Below, one piece after another: positions 17,780 through 28,030 of a stretch of DNA of 64,000 nt (positions are counted from its first letter, which is position 1; the number at the start of each line of letters is the position of its first letter). The notes under the pieces were generated by a model that had not been told where the DNA came from, did no database searches, and saw only the letters and a program-made list of their open reading frames with translations. The translations under genes and the position numbers were made by a program. Origin of the DNA: Flavobacterium zepuense (lineage in GTDB: Bacteria > Bacteroidota > Bacteroidia > Flavobacteriales > Flavobacteriaceae); contig NZ_VJVZ01000001.1 of the NCBI RefSeq assembly GCF_007097145.1, forward strand, positions 434,001-498,000. The letters run 5' to 3'.

Positions 17780-18487
17780 TTAATTAGGTCGCGCTTTCCT
17801 TGCCCCTAACTGAACTTTACGGTCGGCATCGGTTTCTTCCTTAGTTAGCTTACCGTTAGTATAATACAGCCACTTACCGGTTTTTACATCATTAGTATAA
17901 TTACCCTTAGAGGTAAGCTGCCCCTGTGCACTATTAAACTGTGCAGGGCCATTTAATTTATCGTCTTTATAAGTGGTTTGCTCAAAAAGTGTCCCTTTTG
18001 GCGAGAATTTCTTGTAAGTTCCGTTCTTTAAACCGTTGGTGTACTGGGCTTCTTCGGCAGTTATACCATCGGTATAAAACACTTTGCGGGTACCGGTTAA
18101 TTTGCCTTTGGCATAATTTTCAATCGACATCACTGCTTTACCATCGGGGTGGTAAAACTTCCACTCGCCTTCCCTAAGCTTGTTCACTTCTTTACCCTCG
18201 CTTGATTTTACGCCTTTTTCAAACGATGTGGTAATACATGAACCATCAGCAGCAAATGTCCTCGTAGCTGCAAGTATAGAAGCTGCATTATCTTCAAAAA
18301 ACTTAAAAGTGCCGGTTTCTTTACCATGATCAAAAGTACCCTCGTAACGCGGGCGTTTGCTGGCTTCATAGGTACCTTTCCACAAGCCGTGGCGTTTGCC
18401 ATCGGCATCATTTTTATTAGTGCCCTGGGCTTGTAAACCTGTACATATGCTTATAAAAAATACAAATGCCATCAATTGTTTCTGCAT
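17780..18487 (-). CDS. Secreted MORN-variant (YwqK-like) repeat protein
   Basis: A 235-residue protein with a signal peptide (hydrophobic segment to about residue 20, ending LQAQ). The mature part consists of about eight short repeats of the MORN_2 type, seen as DGKRHGLWKGTYE, YEGTFDHGKETGTFKFF, LREGEWKFYHPDGK and TNDVKTGKWLYYTNGK. Automated pipelines name such proteins YwqK-family antitoxins; nothing nearby looks like a toxin and the signal peptide argues for an envelope location. Role unknown. It is transcribed in the same direction as yidC but is separated from it by a terminator. Confidence 0.8.
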   Translation of the reverse strand: MQKQLMAFVFFISICTGLQAQGTNKNDADGKRHGLWKGTYEASKRPRYEGTFDHGKETGTFKFFEDNAASILAATRTFAADGSCITTSFEKGVKSSEGKEVNKLREGEWKFYHPDGKAVMSIENYAKGKLTGTRKVFYTDGITAEEAQYTNGLKNGTYKKFSPKGTLFEQTTYKDDKLNGPAQFNSAQGQLTSKGNYTNDVKTGKWLYYTNGKLTKEETDADRKVQLGARKARPN

Positions 18488-18535
18488 AACTTTTTGTTTA
18501 TCCTATTAAACCAAAAATATAGTTTTTTATTGCAA

Positions 18536-18559
18536 AAAAGCACCCCGAAGAGTGCTTTT
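18536..18559 (-). terminator. Rho-independent terminator of yidC
   Basis: An 8-bp stem (aaaagcac with gtgctttt), extended by weaker pairs around an 8-base loop, followed on the minus strand by six T. It begins 5 bases after the yidC stop. Confidence 0.8.
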
Positions 18560-18563
18560 GTTA

Positions 18564-20462
18564 TTATTTCTTTAGGCCTTTCTTGCCTTGCTCCTGCTGT
18601 GCCTGCTCCATCATTTCCTGCATTTTACGCTGAAAACGTCCCTGCGTTTTAGGCTTGGTCTTGTTTTCCTGTATCATGGCATGAATTTTATCTTCTTTTA
18701 CAATGTGGTTTTTAATTACATACATAATACCTATTGTAATAAGGTTAGATACAAAGTAGTACAAACTTAAACCCGATGCGTAGTTGTTAAAGAATATAAG
18801 CATCATTATTGGCGAAAGGTATATCATTATCTTCATTACCTTGCTCATGTCCGGCATGCCTTCCTGCGGTGGCGCTGCCATACTCTGGTCGCCGGTTGTC
18901 ATCCTCATATAAAAGAATATAGCTACCGATGCCAGTATTGGGAACAAGCTTATGTGGTTACCGTAAAACGGAATGTAGAATGGCAGGTGTACCACTGCAT
19001 CATAAGATGATAAATCGTTAGCCCAAAGGAAACTCTTTTGCCTCAAATCAAAGAACGATGGGAAGAACTGGAAGAGCGCATAGAACACCGGGATTTGCAT
19101 TACCGCCGGTAAACAACCTGCCATTGGGTTTACCCCAGCGGTGTTGTACAGCTTCATGGTTTCCTGCTGCTTTTTCATCGGGTCTTTTTTATACTTCTCG
19201 TTAAGCTCTGTAATTTCAGGGCGAAGCACCTTCATTTTAGCCTGTGATAAGTATGATTTATACGTTACAGGAGACATTACCAGCCTAACCAGTATTGTAA
19301 ATACTATAATAGCAATACCATAAGGCATAAAGCTGCTTAAGAATGTAAATACCGGTATAAATATGTAACGATTTATCCAGCCAAAAATACCCCAGCCTAA
19401 CGGCATAACCTCATCAAGGTTACGGTCGTAAGCATTTAATATTTCATAATTAGACGGGCCATAGTACCAGTTCATATCATAGTTAAGTTCTCCGCCTTTA
19501 AAAGCAAGTGGCATCTTAGCTGTAAACTTTTTGGTATACGTAGTGTCAATTTTATCATCTTTAACCAGGTTCTCTGATTTAAAATCCGTCGATTTAAACG
19601 GGGTATCGGTTAAAAGTATCGATGTGAAAAAGTGCTGTTTAAAAGCAACATAGCTTACTCCTTCAGCGGTTTCGGCATCATCGCCACCTTCGCTAAGGTT
19701 ACCGTCTTTGCCATCTTCGTGCTCATAAACGATTTTAGTATAACGGTTTTCATACGATACACTTTTCTCGTTCCTATATGCCTGTAGCGTCCACTCTAAA
19801 TCCATTGGTTTAGAAGTATCCACAACCTGGGCTAACCCTTGCGAACGGATAGAAAAATCAAGCATATAATCATTAGGCTTAAGTACATAACGGTACTCTA
19901 AAAACTGGTTGGCACCCGCTTTAAGCCTCATGGTTAACACCTGATTAGCGCCCTCTTTGCTCAGCACCGGCTCAAAATACATTTCGTTTGTATTAAGAAT
20001 GCGGTTATCGGCCGTTTTAAACTGAAGGTTAAAACTTGCGTTGTTGCCTTTTATAAGCTCCACACGTTTATTAGAACCTTTTTCAAACTGCTCAAAGTTG
20101 TTAAGGTTGGCCTCTGCAATGTAACCGCCTTTGTTAGATATACGCAGGGTTAACAGCGGGTTCTTAATCTCTGTAACACCATCTTTAGCCGATGGCAACG
20201 TAGCGCTGTATGCAAAAGCACCAAGCGAGCTTTTTAGCTTTTGTATTTTTACCGAATCGCTTAGAGTGGTATCGTTTACTACGGAAGCAGCTTTTTGCTC
20301 AGGTATTTGTGTTTCCTTAGCCTTATCTATCTGCTCTTTTTTGGCTTTTTCACTGTTCTCTTTTTCAGTTTCTGCACTGTTGTTGTATATCATGTATAGC
20401 AACAGCACCATTATTAAACCGAAGCCGATGATCGTTTTTAAGTCTAACTTTTTTTCTTCCAT
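18564..20462 (-). CDS. yidC: Membrane protein insertase YidC
   Basis: Inserts and folds inner-membrane proteins, alone or with SecYEG. At 632 residues it has the long form typical of Bacteroidota. An N-terminal membrane anchor lies at about residues 10-26, followed by a Lys/Glu-rich linker. The large periplasmic P1 domain covers about 60-345. The conserved core begins near IFIPVFTFLSSFMPYGIAI with five hydrophobic segments. These include the cytoplasmic hairpin (LSQAKMKVLRPEITELNEKYKKD) and MAGCLPAVMQIPVFYALFQF, and a basic tail (FQRKMQEMMEQAQQ) ends the protein. It lies 65 bp after pyrG on the same strand, a neighbourhood I recall as common in Flavobacterium. Confidence 0.96.
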   Translation of the reverse strand: MEEKKLDLKTIIGFGLIMVLLLYMIYNNSAETEKENSEKAKKEQIDKAKETQIPEQKAASVVNDTTLSDSVKIQKLKSSLGAFAYSATLPSAKDGVTEIKNPLLTLRISNKGGYIAEANLNNFEQFEKGSNKRVELIKGNNASFNLQFKTADNRILNTNEMYFEPVLSKEGANQVLTMRLKAGANQFLEYRYVLKPNDYMLDFSIRSQGLAQVVDTSKPMDLEWTLQAYRNEKSVSYENRYTKIVYEHEDGKDGNLSEGGDDAETAEGVSYVAFKQHFFTSILLTDTPFKSTDFKSENLVKDDKIDTTYTKKFTAKMPLAFKGGELNYDMNWYYGPSNYEILNAYDRNLDEVMPLGWGIFGWINRYIFIPVFTFLSSFMPYGIAIIVFTILVRLVMSPVTYKSYLSQAKMKVLRPEITELNEKYKKDPMKKQQETMKLYNTAGVNPMAGCLPAVMQIPVFYALFQFFPSFFDLRQKSFLWANDLSSYDAVVHLPFYIPFYGNHISLFPILASVAIFFYMRMTTGDQSMAAPPQEGMPDMSKVMKIMIYLSPIMMLIFFNNYASGLSLYYFVSNLITIGIMYVIKNHIVKEDKIHAMIQENKTKPKTQGRFQRKMQEMMEQAQQEQGKKGLKK

Positions 20463-20527
20463 TTAGTTTTATATTGATTCACTTTATGCGTTTCGGCAAC
20501 CGCCAAAACCCTGTGCGCTGTATGCGC

Positions 20528-22270
<1,743 letters not shown>

Positions 22271-22404
22271 TTATTATACCAGCTGCTTTGCTGTAAGTAG
22301 TTTACACTGTTTGCTGACAGATAGTCATAACAGACTATTGCATTACCTGGCAATTACGGTTATGGCAGGAGTAATTGCTACATTAATAAATTGAATGCAT
22401 TGAT

Positions 22405-22641
22405 TTATTTTCCCGGCTTAGGATAATGCTTTTTTATGTTACGTATTAAAACCTCCAGCCCGTTAAGCTTTAGCTCATATACCTGTTGCAGCATAAGGCC
22501 CAGCTCTCCTTTAGGGAAACCTTTGTTATTATACCATACTACATAATATTCAGGCAGGTCTATAAGGTAATAGCCTTCATATTTCCCGAAGGGCATTTTT
22601 GTATGGGCAAGCTTGATGAGGAATTGTTGTTGGGGATCCAA
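22405..22641 (-). CDS. DUF3820 family protein
   Basis: A 78-residue cytoplasmic protein. The core HTKMPFGKYEGYYLIDLPEYY followed by VVWYNNKGFPKGELG defines the DUF3820 family, and the rest is helical and ends in a basic PKPGK tail. Function is unknown. The start used is TTG at 22639-22641, because homologs usually carry about 15 residues before MPFG; the internal ATG at 22596 would remove them. It sits between osmC and pyrG on the same strand, with two hairpins separating it from osmC. Confidence 0.8.
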   Translation of the reverse strand: MDPQQQFLIKLAHTKMPFGKYEGYYLIDLPEYYVVWYNNKGFPKGELGLMLQQVYELKLNGLEVLIRNIKKHYPKPGK

Positions 22642-22671
22642 AAGAAGTAAGAATTATTGGGGCATAAAAAA

Positions 22672-22691
22672 ACCCCTGTTTTAGCAGGGGT
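22672..22691. terminator. Hairpin with T-tracts between osmC and the DUF3820 gene
   Basis: Stem acccctg/caggggt with a 6-base loop, seven A on the left and five A on the right. On the minus strand it ends in a T-tract, as for a terminator of the osmC transcript, 31 bases before the DUF3820 start. Confidence 0.7.
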
Positions 22692-22790
22692 AAAAATAGC
22701 ACATTTTAATATAAATGGGGATTATAATAAAAGGACTATTCAACTACAATCGAATATTTACATTGCAAATGTGGCAAAAATATCAACTAA

Positions 22791-22818
22791 AAAAAATACC
22801 CATTAATGGGTATTTTTT
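22791..22818. terminator. Perfect palindromic terminator downstream of osmC
   Basis: A fully palindromic 28-mer (aaaaaatacccatt and its complement) that can terminate in both directions. It lies about 75 bases past the osmC stop, and is the first of two hairpins met by osmC transcripts. Confidence 0.75.
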
Positions 22819-22891
22819 AATTATTTATGCAAGTATCAAATAATTACTATCGTTATAGCTGTAAATTAAGTTATTATTTAACTAATATTAA

Positions 22892-23290
22892 CTACCAGTT
22901 AAAAGTCACGTCTTTAACCATATCAGGGTGAAGGCTTTGATGTACGGGACAGGTTAAAGCAACTCGCTCTAAAATGGTGCGGGATTTCTCATCGGCATCA
23001 CTTTTCATTGTAAAAACTACTTTAATGCCCGATATTTTTCGGGGTTCGGCCTGCATACTTTTAGTAACCTCAGCTACCGAACCATCAAGTTTTACGCCCA
23101 TGTCACGGGCTTTTATGCCCATAACAGTAAGCATACAGCTTGCCAGCGCATTGGAAACCGTATCGGTTGGGGAGAATGCCTCTCCCTTACCGTTGTTATC
23201 AATTGGCGCGTCCGATATTATTTCGCTGCCAGATGCTATATGTATAGATGATGTGCGAAGATCGCCCAGGTATGTTACTTTAGATGTCAT
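22892..23290 (-). CDS. OsmC-family peroxide-reducing protein
   Basis: A 132-residue cytoplasmic protein of the OsmC/Ohr superfamily. The two catalytic cysteines are visible: Cys52 in ALASCMLTVMG and Cys114 in ALTCPVHQSL. The peroxide-binding Arg and Glu positions are not obvious by eye, so the protein may be a YhfA/OsmC-like member rather than a true Ohr. Such proteins use thiol chemistry to remove organic hydroperoxides. It lies 15 bp after the LysM/PBP1-like gene on the same strand and is followed by two hairpins, so it ends a transcript. Confidence 0.85.
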   Translation of the reverse strand: MTSKVTYLGDLRTSSIHIASGSEIISDAPIDNNGKGEAFSPTDTVSNALASCMLTVMGIKARDMGVKLDGSVAEVTKSMQAEPRKISGIKVVFTMKSDADEKSRTILERVALTCPVHQSLHPDMVKDVTFNW

Positions 23291-23305
23291 TATATATGTG
23301 TGATG

Positions 23306-25231
23306 TTATTGTGCCTGAATTACATTAAAATCGGTGTCGTATTGCATTATGTAAACACCGGTATTATAGTTACCGCCATTTTGCTGGGCGTACATAAACT
23401 TATTTTCAACCTGTTCAGATCCTTTTGTTGCCAATGCCGCAGTAATATCTTCCGGTTGGAAAAGACGTAATATGGCATCAAAAGTAACATCAAACCCACG
23501 GATTGCGTAAGATGACGGCGCATAGCCATGTTTTTGCCTGAACACCTTGTCAAACAGTTGTGTTTGCGGCGTTACATCGTTTCTCATAAAGGTAGGGTAC
23601 AGCATTTTAAGCTTGATGAGCCGTGTAAGTGGCATCTCGTCATGGTCGTAATTATCGGTCTTATCCATAAGCGCAAGCTGAATGTTGTACTCATTAGCCA
23701 GCTCTTCTAAAAGCTTGGTAGTGCCGGTAACAGTAGTAAGGCTTTCGGTATCTAATATTACGTAATTGGTCTTGTCTTTAACCAATTTCGATTTTATGTT
23801 ATCAGTAGTAATACCACCTTCTACAAACTTAACTTCAGGGAAACCTGCCTTTATAAATTGTTTGGAACTTGCTTTCTTAGAGTCGATTACCCCTACAACA
23901 TTGCCATTCTTGCTTTTCAGATAGTTTAGCATTGCCGTGCGCATGCTCTCATCGGTTGGTATGCTTTGGTACAGGTTTTTATACGGTTTACCCGAATCTT
24001 TTGCCAGTGGCGATATAACAGGAATAGTTGGGAACATGGCAGCAGCAGCCTCAGCATGGCTCTGGAAGAAAGGCCCAACAATAACATCTGTCGCTGTAAG
24101 GCTGGCTTTCAGCGAAGTAAGATCGGATGATTTTGAAGTTTCTTTGCTATCCAATATCTTTACTTTAAGCGGAAGCCCCATTGCCTTAGCAGAATCTATA
24201 GCCACAAGTGCCCCTGCGTAAAAATCGAGCGTAAGGTTTATAAATTTATCGGTGCGAAGCAGCTTGGCACGCACGGTATCGCTTTCTACCCTGTAAAGGT
24301 TAAAAGGCAGTAACAGAGCAAGTTCTTTTTGCTCTCCTTTTTTAATTGTAGTTGCAAGACCAGTCATTGGCACTGTACCCGCGGGTACAGCATCGGGCAT
24401 TGGAGCATTGGTAGGCAGTTTTAAAACCATACCTTCTTTTAGCCCGTCTTTAGCCTGCGGATTAAGCTTAACGATCTCGTCTTCAGTGAGTCCGGTTGCT
24501 TTACCTATGCTGTAAAATGTCTCCTTAGGCTGAACCGTATAATCTATATAAGCGTCTTTTTTTGGTGCAGGTGCCGGCTCCGGTATCTTAGCCTCAGCTA
24601 CAACGGCATCTTTAGCCAGCTTAAGCTTAAAGCCTAATGGCAGGTTATCTTTAACCTCAGGGTTAAGCTCCTCAAGCAGTTGCAGTGTCATACCAAACTG
24701 CTTGGCAATGCTGTATTTAGTCTCTCCCGCCTCTACAACATGGAAAAAATAGGACGGCTCATTCTTTTTAACCTGCTGCTTTTCAGCAACTTTAGCCTGT
24801 GCCGCAACACCACTCCCTTTTATAGGGATTATAAGTTCTTGGCCGTCTTTAAGTCCGTTAGCAAGTGCCTCTGTATTAGCTTTTTCCAGGTCGGCTACCG
24901 TTACATTGTATTTCTTTGCAATGCTGTACAGGGTTTCTTTAGCCTCTACCTGGTGCACTATGTTGGCAACCTTTGTAGGCTCCTCTTTTACAGCGGCTGT
25001 AGCCGGCAGCGGCTTAACCGGATTACCCGGAATAAGCAGTATACTATCAGTCTTTAAGCCATTCTTAGCGTCGGGGTTAAGGCGGTAAATATCGTAAGGG
25101 GTAATCTTATATTTTTTTGCAATACCTGCTACGGTTTCGCCTTTTTCTACTTTATGTTTTGTGTAATCCTGCGCATAAGCAGATGCAGAACAGAGTATTA
25201 GCGAAAAAAATAATATTACCAGGTATTTCAT
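23306..25231 (-). CDS. LysM-repeat protein with periplasmic-binding (PBP1-like) domain
   Basis: An exported 641-residue protein. The signal peptide covers about residues 1-20 (ending ASAYAQ). Four LysM modules follow, starting near residues 26, 92, 163 and 232 (for example HKVEKGETVAGIAKKYKIT and TVQPKETFYSIGKATGLT). They bind peptidoglycan or related glycans. Pro/Ala/Lys-rich linkers separate them. The C-terminal 330 residues resemble a type 1 periplasmic-binding fold (ELALLLPFNLYR, DVIVGPFFQSHAEAAA, and FDVTFDAILRLF). A wall-attached sensor or envelope-organising role is likely, but no transport partners lie nearby. A second, short LysM gene lies upstream and osmC downstream. Confidence 0.85.
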   Translation of the reverse strand: MKYLVILFFSLILCSASAYAQDYTKHKVEKGETVAGIAKKYKITPYDIYRLNPDAKNGLKTDSILLIPGNPVKPLPATAAVKEEPTKVANIVHQVEAKETLYSIAKKYNVTVADLEKANTEALANGLKDGQELIIPIKGSGVAAQAKVAEKQQVKKNEPSYFFHVVEAGETKYSIAKQFGMTLQLLEELNPEVKDNLPLGFKLKLAKDAVVAEAKIPEPAPAPKKDAYIDYTVQPKETFYSIGKATGLTEDEIVKLNPQAKDGLKEGMVLKLPTNAPMPDAVPAGTVPMTGLATTIKKGEQKELALLLPFNLYRVESDTVRAKLLRTDKFINLTLDFYAGALVAIDSAKAMGLPLKVKILDSKETSKSSDLTSLKASLTATDVIVGPFFQSHAEAAAAMFPTIPVISPLAKDSGKPYKNLYQSIPTDESMRTAMLNYLKSKNGNVVGVIDSKKASSKQFIKAGFPEVKFVEGGITTDNIKSKLVKDKTNYVILDTESLTTVTGTTKLLEELANEYNIQLALMDKTDNYDHDEMPLTRLIKLKMLYPTFMRNDVTPQTQLFDKVFRQKHGYAPSSYAIRGFDVTFDAILRLFQPEDITAALATKGSEQVENKFMYAQQNGGNYNTGVYIMQYDTDFNVIQAQ

Positions 25232-25333
25232 ACGTACGTTTTTTAAACAATTAAGCCGCTACAAAGTTAGTTTTTGTAGCGGCTTAATTGCTAATTTTAA
25301 TTACATAATTTTAAGTTAAAACCTGTAAAAACC

Positions 25334-25672
25334 TTACCTGTTATTACTTAAATCGTCATGATCAGGGCGTTTAGGCTGCCTTGTAATCTTTTGAGTGTCT
25401 TTCTTCTTGTCCGACCCAAGTCGCTTATCTGCAGGTATTTTAAGCGTCATATTGTAGCTTATACCTTCAACTGCATCAGGGTTTAGCTTGTAAATGTCGT
25501 CCGGGCTAACCAGATACTTTTTACATATTAGCATTACCGTTTCTCCCTGTTCCACCCTGTGGCTTATAACATTCTGACTCTCAGCTGCCTCATCATTTTT
25601 AGCAGACTGTGCATTGGCATTAAAAATGGCGATAAACAAAAACACGCCCGTTAGTAAAACTTTCTTCATCAT
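25334..25672 (-). CDS. Short exported single-LysM protein
   Basis: A 112-residue protein. The start is the first ATG (25672), giving MMKKVLLTG and a signal peptide that ends NANAQ near residue 22. One LysM module covers about residues 37-80 (HRVEQGETVMLICKKYLVS, then DDIYKLNPDAVEGISYNMTLKIPA), followed by a basic, Asp/Asn-ending tail. The module closely resembles the first LysM of the neighbouring gene, including a shared DIY(K/R)LNPDA run, so it probably arose by partial duplication. It lies 102 bp upstream of that gene on the same strand and could share its role. Confidence 0.75.
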   Translation of the reverse strand: MMKKVLLTGVFLFIAIFNANAQSAKNDEAAESQNVISHRVEQGETVMLICKKYLVSPDDIYKLNPDAVEGISYNMTLKIPADKRLGSDKKKDTQKITRQPKRPDHDDLSNNR

Positions 25673-26287
25673 AATCAAGCATTTAATCGTTAGTAGTGGT
25701 TTTATAAAATTAGCCTCTAATTATTTAAATTTTAAATAATTTTAGCACTTTAACACTCGTAACTTACTGATTCACAATATTATGATGGTTTATCCTACTA
25801 AAAAACGAGTTATCAAAAGTTATCAACATTTTAAGATGTCTTTTAGGAAATCTTTTCCTACAGCTAAACGATTTATGAAACTACAACGATTTGAAAACGA
25901 AATTTATACCTCAGAAAAAGACCACAGAAAATGTTAAATTAATCCCGCCAGGACATAATTAAGAAAATATCACCAAAAATTTACCTGATAAATTGAACAT
26001 AAAAACTGCCAAAAAATCCCGATTTTATGCTTAATATTTCACTTTTGGATTTTGAAACACGCTTTTTTAAGCAAAATACAGGCGGTTTTACCCCCCTTAA
26101 AAGGGCAAAAAACCTTGATATTTCACTTTTGGATTTTGAGATTAAAAAAATTGAAAGATTTAAGATTTAAAAATTCGATGGCAAATCAAAATTTCTGTTT
26201 TGGATTTTGAAATCAGAGTTGCGATTTTAAAATCAGGTTGGAATTCAAAATTTGAAATTCGTAATTCATAATTCGTAATTCCAAAAA
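25673..26287. other. 615-bp gene-free AT-rich region with DnaA-box-like words and repeats
   Basis: No convincing open frame or RNA gene. Contents in order: an AT palindrome at 25719-25741; three same-direction words TTATCCTAC (25790-25798), TTATCAAAA (25810-25818) and TTATCAACA (25820-25828) that resemble DnaA boxes (TTATCCACA); a small hairpin taggaaa/tttccta at 25844-25860; three copies of a phrase like ATTTCACTTTTGGATTTTGA from 26035; and a run of attcgtaattc repeats at 26243-26280. The region lies next to a wholesale change of gene direction (minus to the left, plus to the right of 27.05 kb). Confidence 0.6.
26035..26218. repeat. Three spaced copies of a TTTCACTTTTGGATTTTGA phrase
   Basis: Copies at 26035-26056 and 26120-26139 share ATTTCACTTTTGGATTTTGA; a third, diverged copy at 26190-26212 reads atttctgttttggattttga. 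A related copy occurs 26 kb away at 52305-52324, so this is a dispersed genomic phrase and not a simple tandem repeat. Confidence 0.6.
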
Positions 26288-27031
26288 CTACATGTTCCTT
26301 GTATAATAATTATAGTCCTCTAAAACGGTATCTACAAAAGCCAGAGAATTTCTGCTAACCGATTTTATACCCGTTACATTTTCAATTTTGGCCTGGAGCT
26401 TATCCATCATTTCAAAATCGGCCACTTTATAGCTATTATCAAACGTTTCTTTAATAATGCGCACATCATTATCGGTTAGTTTTATAACCAGCGGATATAC
26501 CGGCACATAATTGCTGGCCACCTCGCGCAAAATAGTATGGTTAATATTAATATCATTTTTAAGCGATATTACCGCCGTACCCGCAGCGAGGTCGCCTATG
26601 CGCTGGCTCTTTTTACTAACCATAAGTGCAATAAGCCCCACAATGCCCATAATGCCGCTAACCTCCACGATCCTGAACAGCCAGCGTATAAGGTAATCGC
26701 CAAAGCCCGCCTGGTAACCGTCTATCTTTATAACCTTTGTTTTCATTACGCGCTTACCAATGGTTTGGCCTTCAAAAAAGCTTTCCATATAGAGTGTGTA
26801 GAACATTACCGGTAAAAAGAAGAAACCGTACACTGCGTTTTGCGACCAGCCGTCCAGGCTATCGATTACGCGCTCAAACCCGGTAAGCGGAAACAACACC
26901 ACAAAAAACACGATAACATAGGCCACCCATACCACAACGTCAAGCAGATACGCAAGAATACGCTCGCCTACCGATGCCGTATTGAAATTAATATTCACAT
27001 TTTGTGTAGTTGTTATAGATAGTTGAGACAT
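26288..27031 (-). CDS. RDD-family membrane protein
   Basis: A 247-residue inner-membrane protein. The RDD domain covers about residues 18-160 with three to four hydrophobic segments. It has the family pattern ASVGERILAYLLDVVVW (Arg/Asp near the start of the first helix) and later GQTIGKRVMKTKV. The C-terminal 85 residues are soluble. It is transcribed divergently from a SpoIIM/DUF4129/DUF4350/MoxR/DUF58 operon, with start codons only 21 bp apart. RDD genes accompany moxR-DUF58-SpoIIM clusters in other phyla, including actinobacteria, so it probably belongs to the same system. Molecular function is unknown. Confidence 0.85.
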   Translation of the reverse strand: MSQLSITTTQNVNINFNTASVGERILAYLLDVVVWVAYVIVFFVVLFPLTGFERVIDSLDGWSQNAVYGFFFLPVMFYTLYMESFFEGQTIGKRVMKTKVIKIDGYQAGFGDYLIRWLFRIVEVSGIMGIVGLIALMVSKKSQRIGDLAAGTAVISLKNDININHTILREVASNYVPVYPLVIKLTDNDVRIIKETFDNSYKVADFEMMDKLQAKIENVTGIKSVSRNSLAFVDTVLEDYNYYTRNM

Positions 27032-27037
27032 ATTTTA

Positions 27038-27045
27038 TATTTTAG
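27038..27045 (+). promoter_or_regulatory. Candidate -7 element of the SpoIIM-DUF58 operon
   Basis: TATTTTAG, one base from TAnnTTTG, lies 7 bases before the ATG at 27053, so a transcript from it would be nearly leaderless. No good -33 TTTG is found at the usual distance; confidence is low. Confidence 0.25.
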
Positions 27046-27052
27046 CTTGCGT

Positions 27053-28030
27053 ATGAGAGAAGTTGCATTTATAAAACAAAATAAAGAAAAATGGCTTGAA
27101 TTTGAGCAGGCTATTTTTGGTAAAGCTAAAAAAAATCCTGATGAACTGGCCAGCCTGTACATACATTTGGTTAATGATCTCTCGTACGCCCAAACCTACT
27201 ACCCTAAAAGCAAGGCCGTTACCTACTTAAATCACCTTGCTGCGCTTACCTATCAAAAAATTTATAAAACCAAGCGCGAAGAGACCAACAGACTTGTACA
27301 TTTCTTTAAAACCGAGGTTCCGCTAATCGTTTACCGCAACAGGCGCTACATTTTATACGCGTTCCTGCTGTTTTTTGTGTTTACGGCCATCGGCGTACTC
27401 TCTGCAATGCACGATGAAAACTTTGTACGACTTATTTTGGGCGACCAATATGTAAACATGACGCTGGAAAATATAGACAAAGGCAACCCTGTAGCCGTTT
27501 ACAAAAGCGGCAGCAACTGGGGCAGCGCCTTTGGTATTACCCTTAACAACCTGCGTGTAGGCGCTATGGAGTTTGTTTATGGCATATCGGGCGGAATATT
27601 AACTGCTTATGTGCTGCTGCAAAATGCAATAATGCTGGGGGCTTTTCAGTACTTTTTTTACGAGCACGGTGTTTTTGGCGCCAGCGTGCGCGGTATCTGG
27701 ATACACGGCTCTATGGAAATTTTCGCTATGGTTATAGAGGGTGCCGCCGGGCTTATTTTTGGCGCAGCGCTGCTTTTCCCTAAAACCTACTCGCGTATCG
27801 ATTCGCTTAAAATAGGCTTTAAAGACGGCCTTAAAATATGGTTCAGCACCATGCCGTTTACCATTGCCGCCGGGCTTTTAGAGGGCTTTGTAACGCGTTA
27901 CTCGCCCGATATGCCACTGGCACTTAACTTATTTATTATCCTTTTTACCCTTACGGCCATAGCCTGGTACTACCTCATCTATCCGTTCAGGGTCAACAAA
28001 AAATTACAGCACAGTGTTCCAACTCTATAA
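27053..28030 (+). CDS. SpoIIM-family membrane protein
   Basis: A 325-residue inner-membrane protein of the stage II sporulation protein M family. I choose the ATG at 27053 (MREVAFIKQNKEKW), because a longer frame from 27023 overlaps the divergent RDD start. The first 100 residues are soluble and helical; five or so membrane segments begin near residue 95. HGSMEIFAMVIEGAAGLIFG is the best-conserved stretch of the family. The organism does not sporulate, so the name describes fold only. It starts an operon in which each gene overlaps or nearly touches the next: 17 bp with the following gene. Confidence 0.88.
   Translation: MREVAFIKQNKEKWLEFEQAIFGKAKKNPDELASLYIHLVNDLSYAQTYYPKSKAVTYLNHLAALTYQKIYKTKREETNRLVHFFKTEVPLIVYRNRRYILYAFLLFFVFTAIGVLSAMHDENFVRLILGDQYVNMTLENIDKGNPVAVYKSGSNWGSAFGITLNNLRVGAMEFVYGISGGILTAYVLLQNAIMLGAFQYFFYEHGVFGASVRGIWIHGSMEIFAMVIEGAAGLIFGAALLFPKTYSRIDSLKIGFKDGLKIWFSTMPFTIAAGLLEGFVTRYSPDMPLALNLFIILFTLTAIAWYYLIYPFRVNKKLQHSVPTL

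Noticed and set aside
17780..18487. Toxin-antitoxin module from the YwqK-type name
   Set aside because: The protein has a signal peptide, and no toxin-like gene is adjacent.
26035..26218. CRISPR array
   Set aside because: The three phrase copies are diverged and unevenly spaced, lack constant spacers, and no cas gene is nearby.
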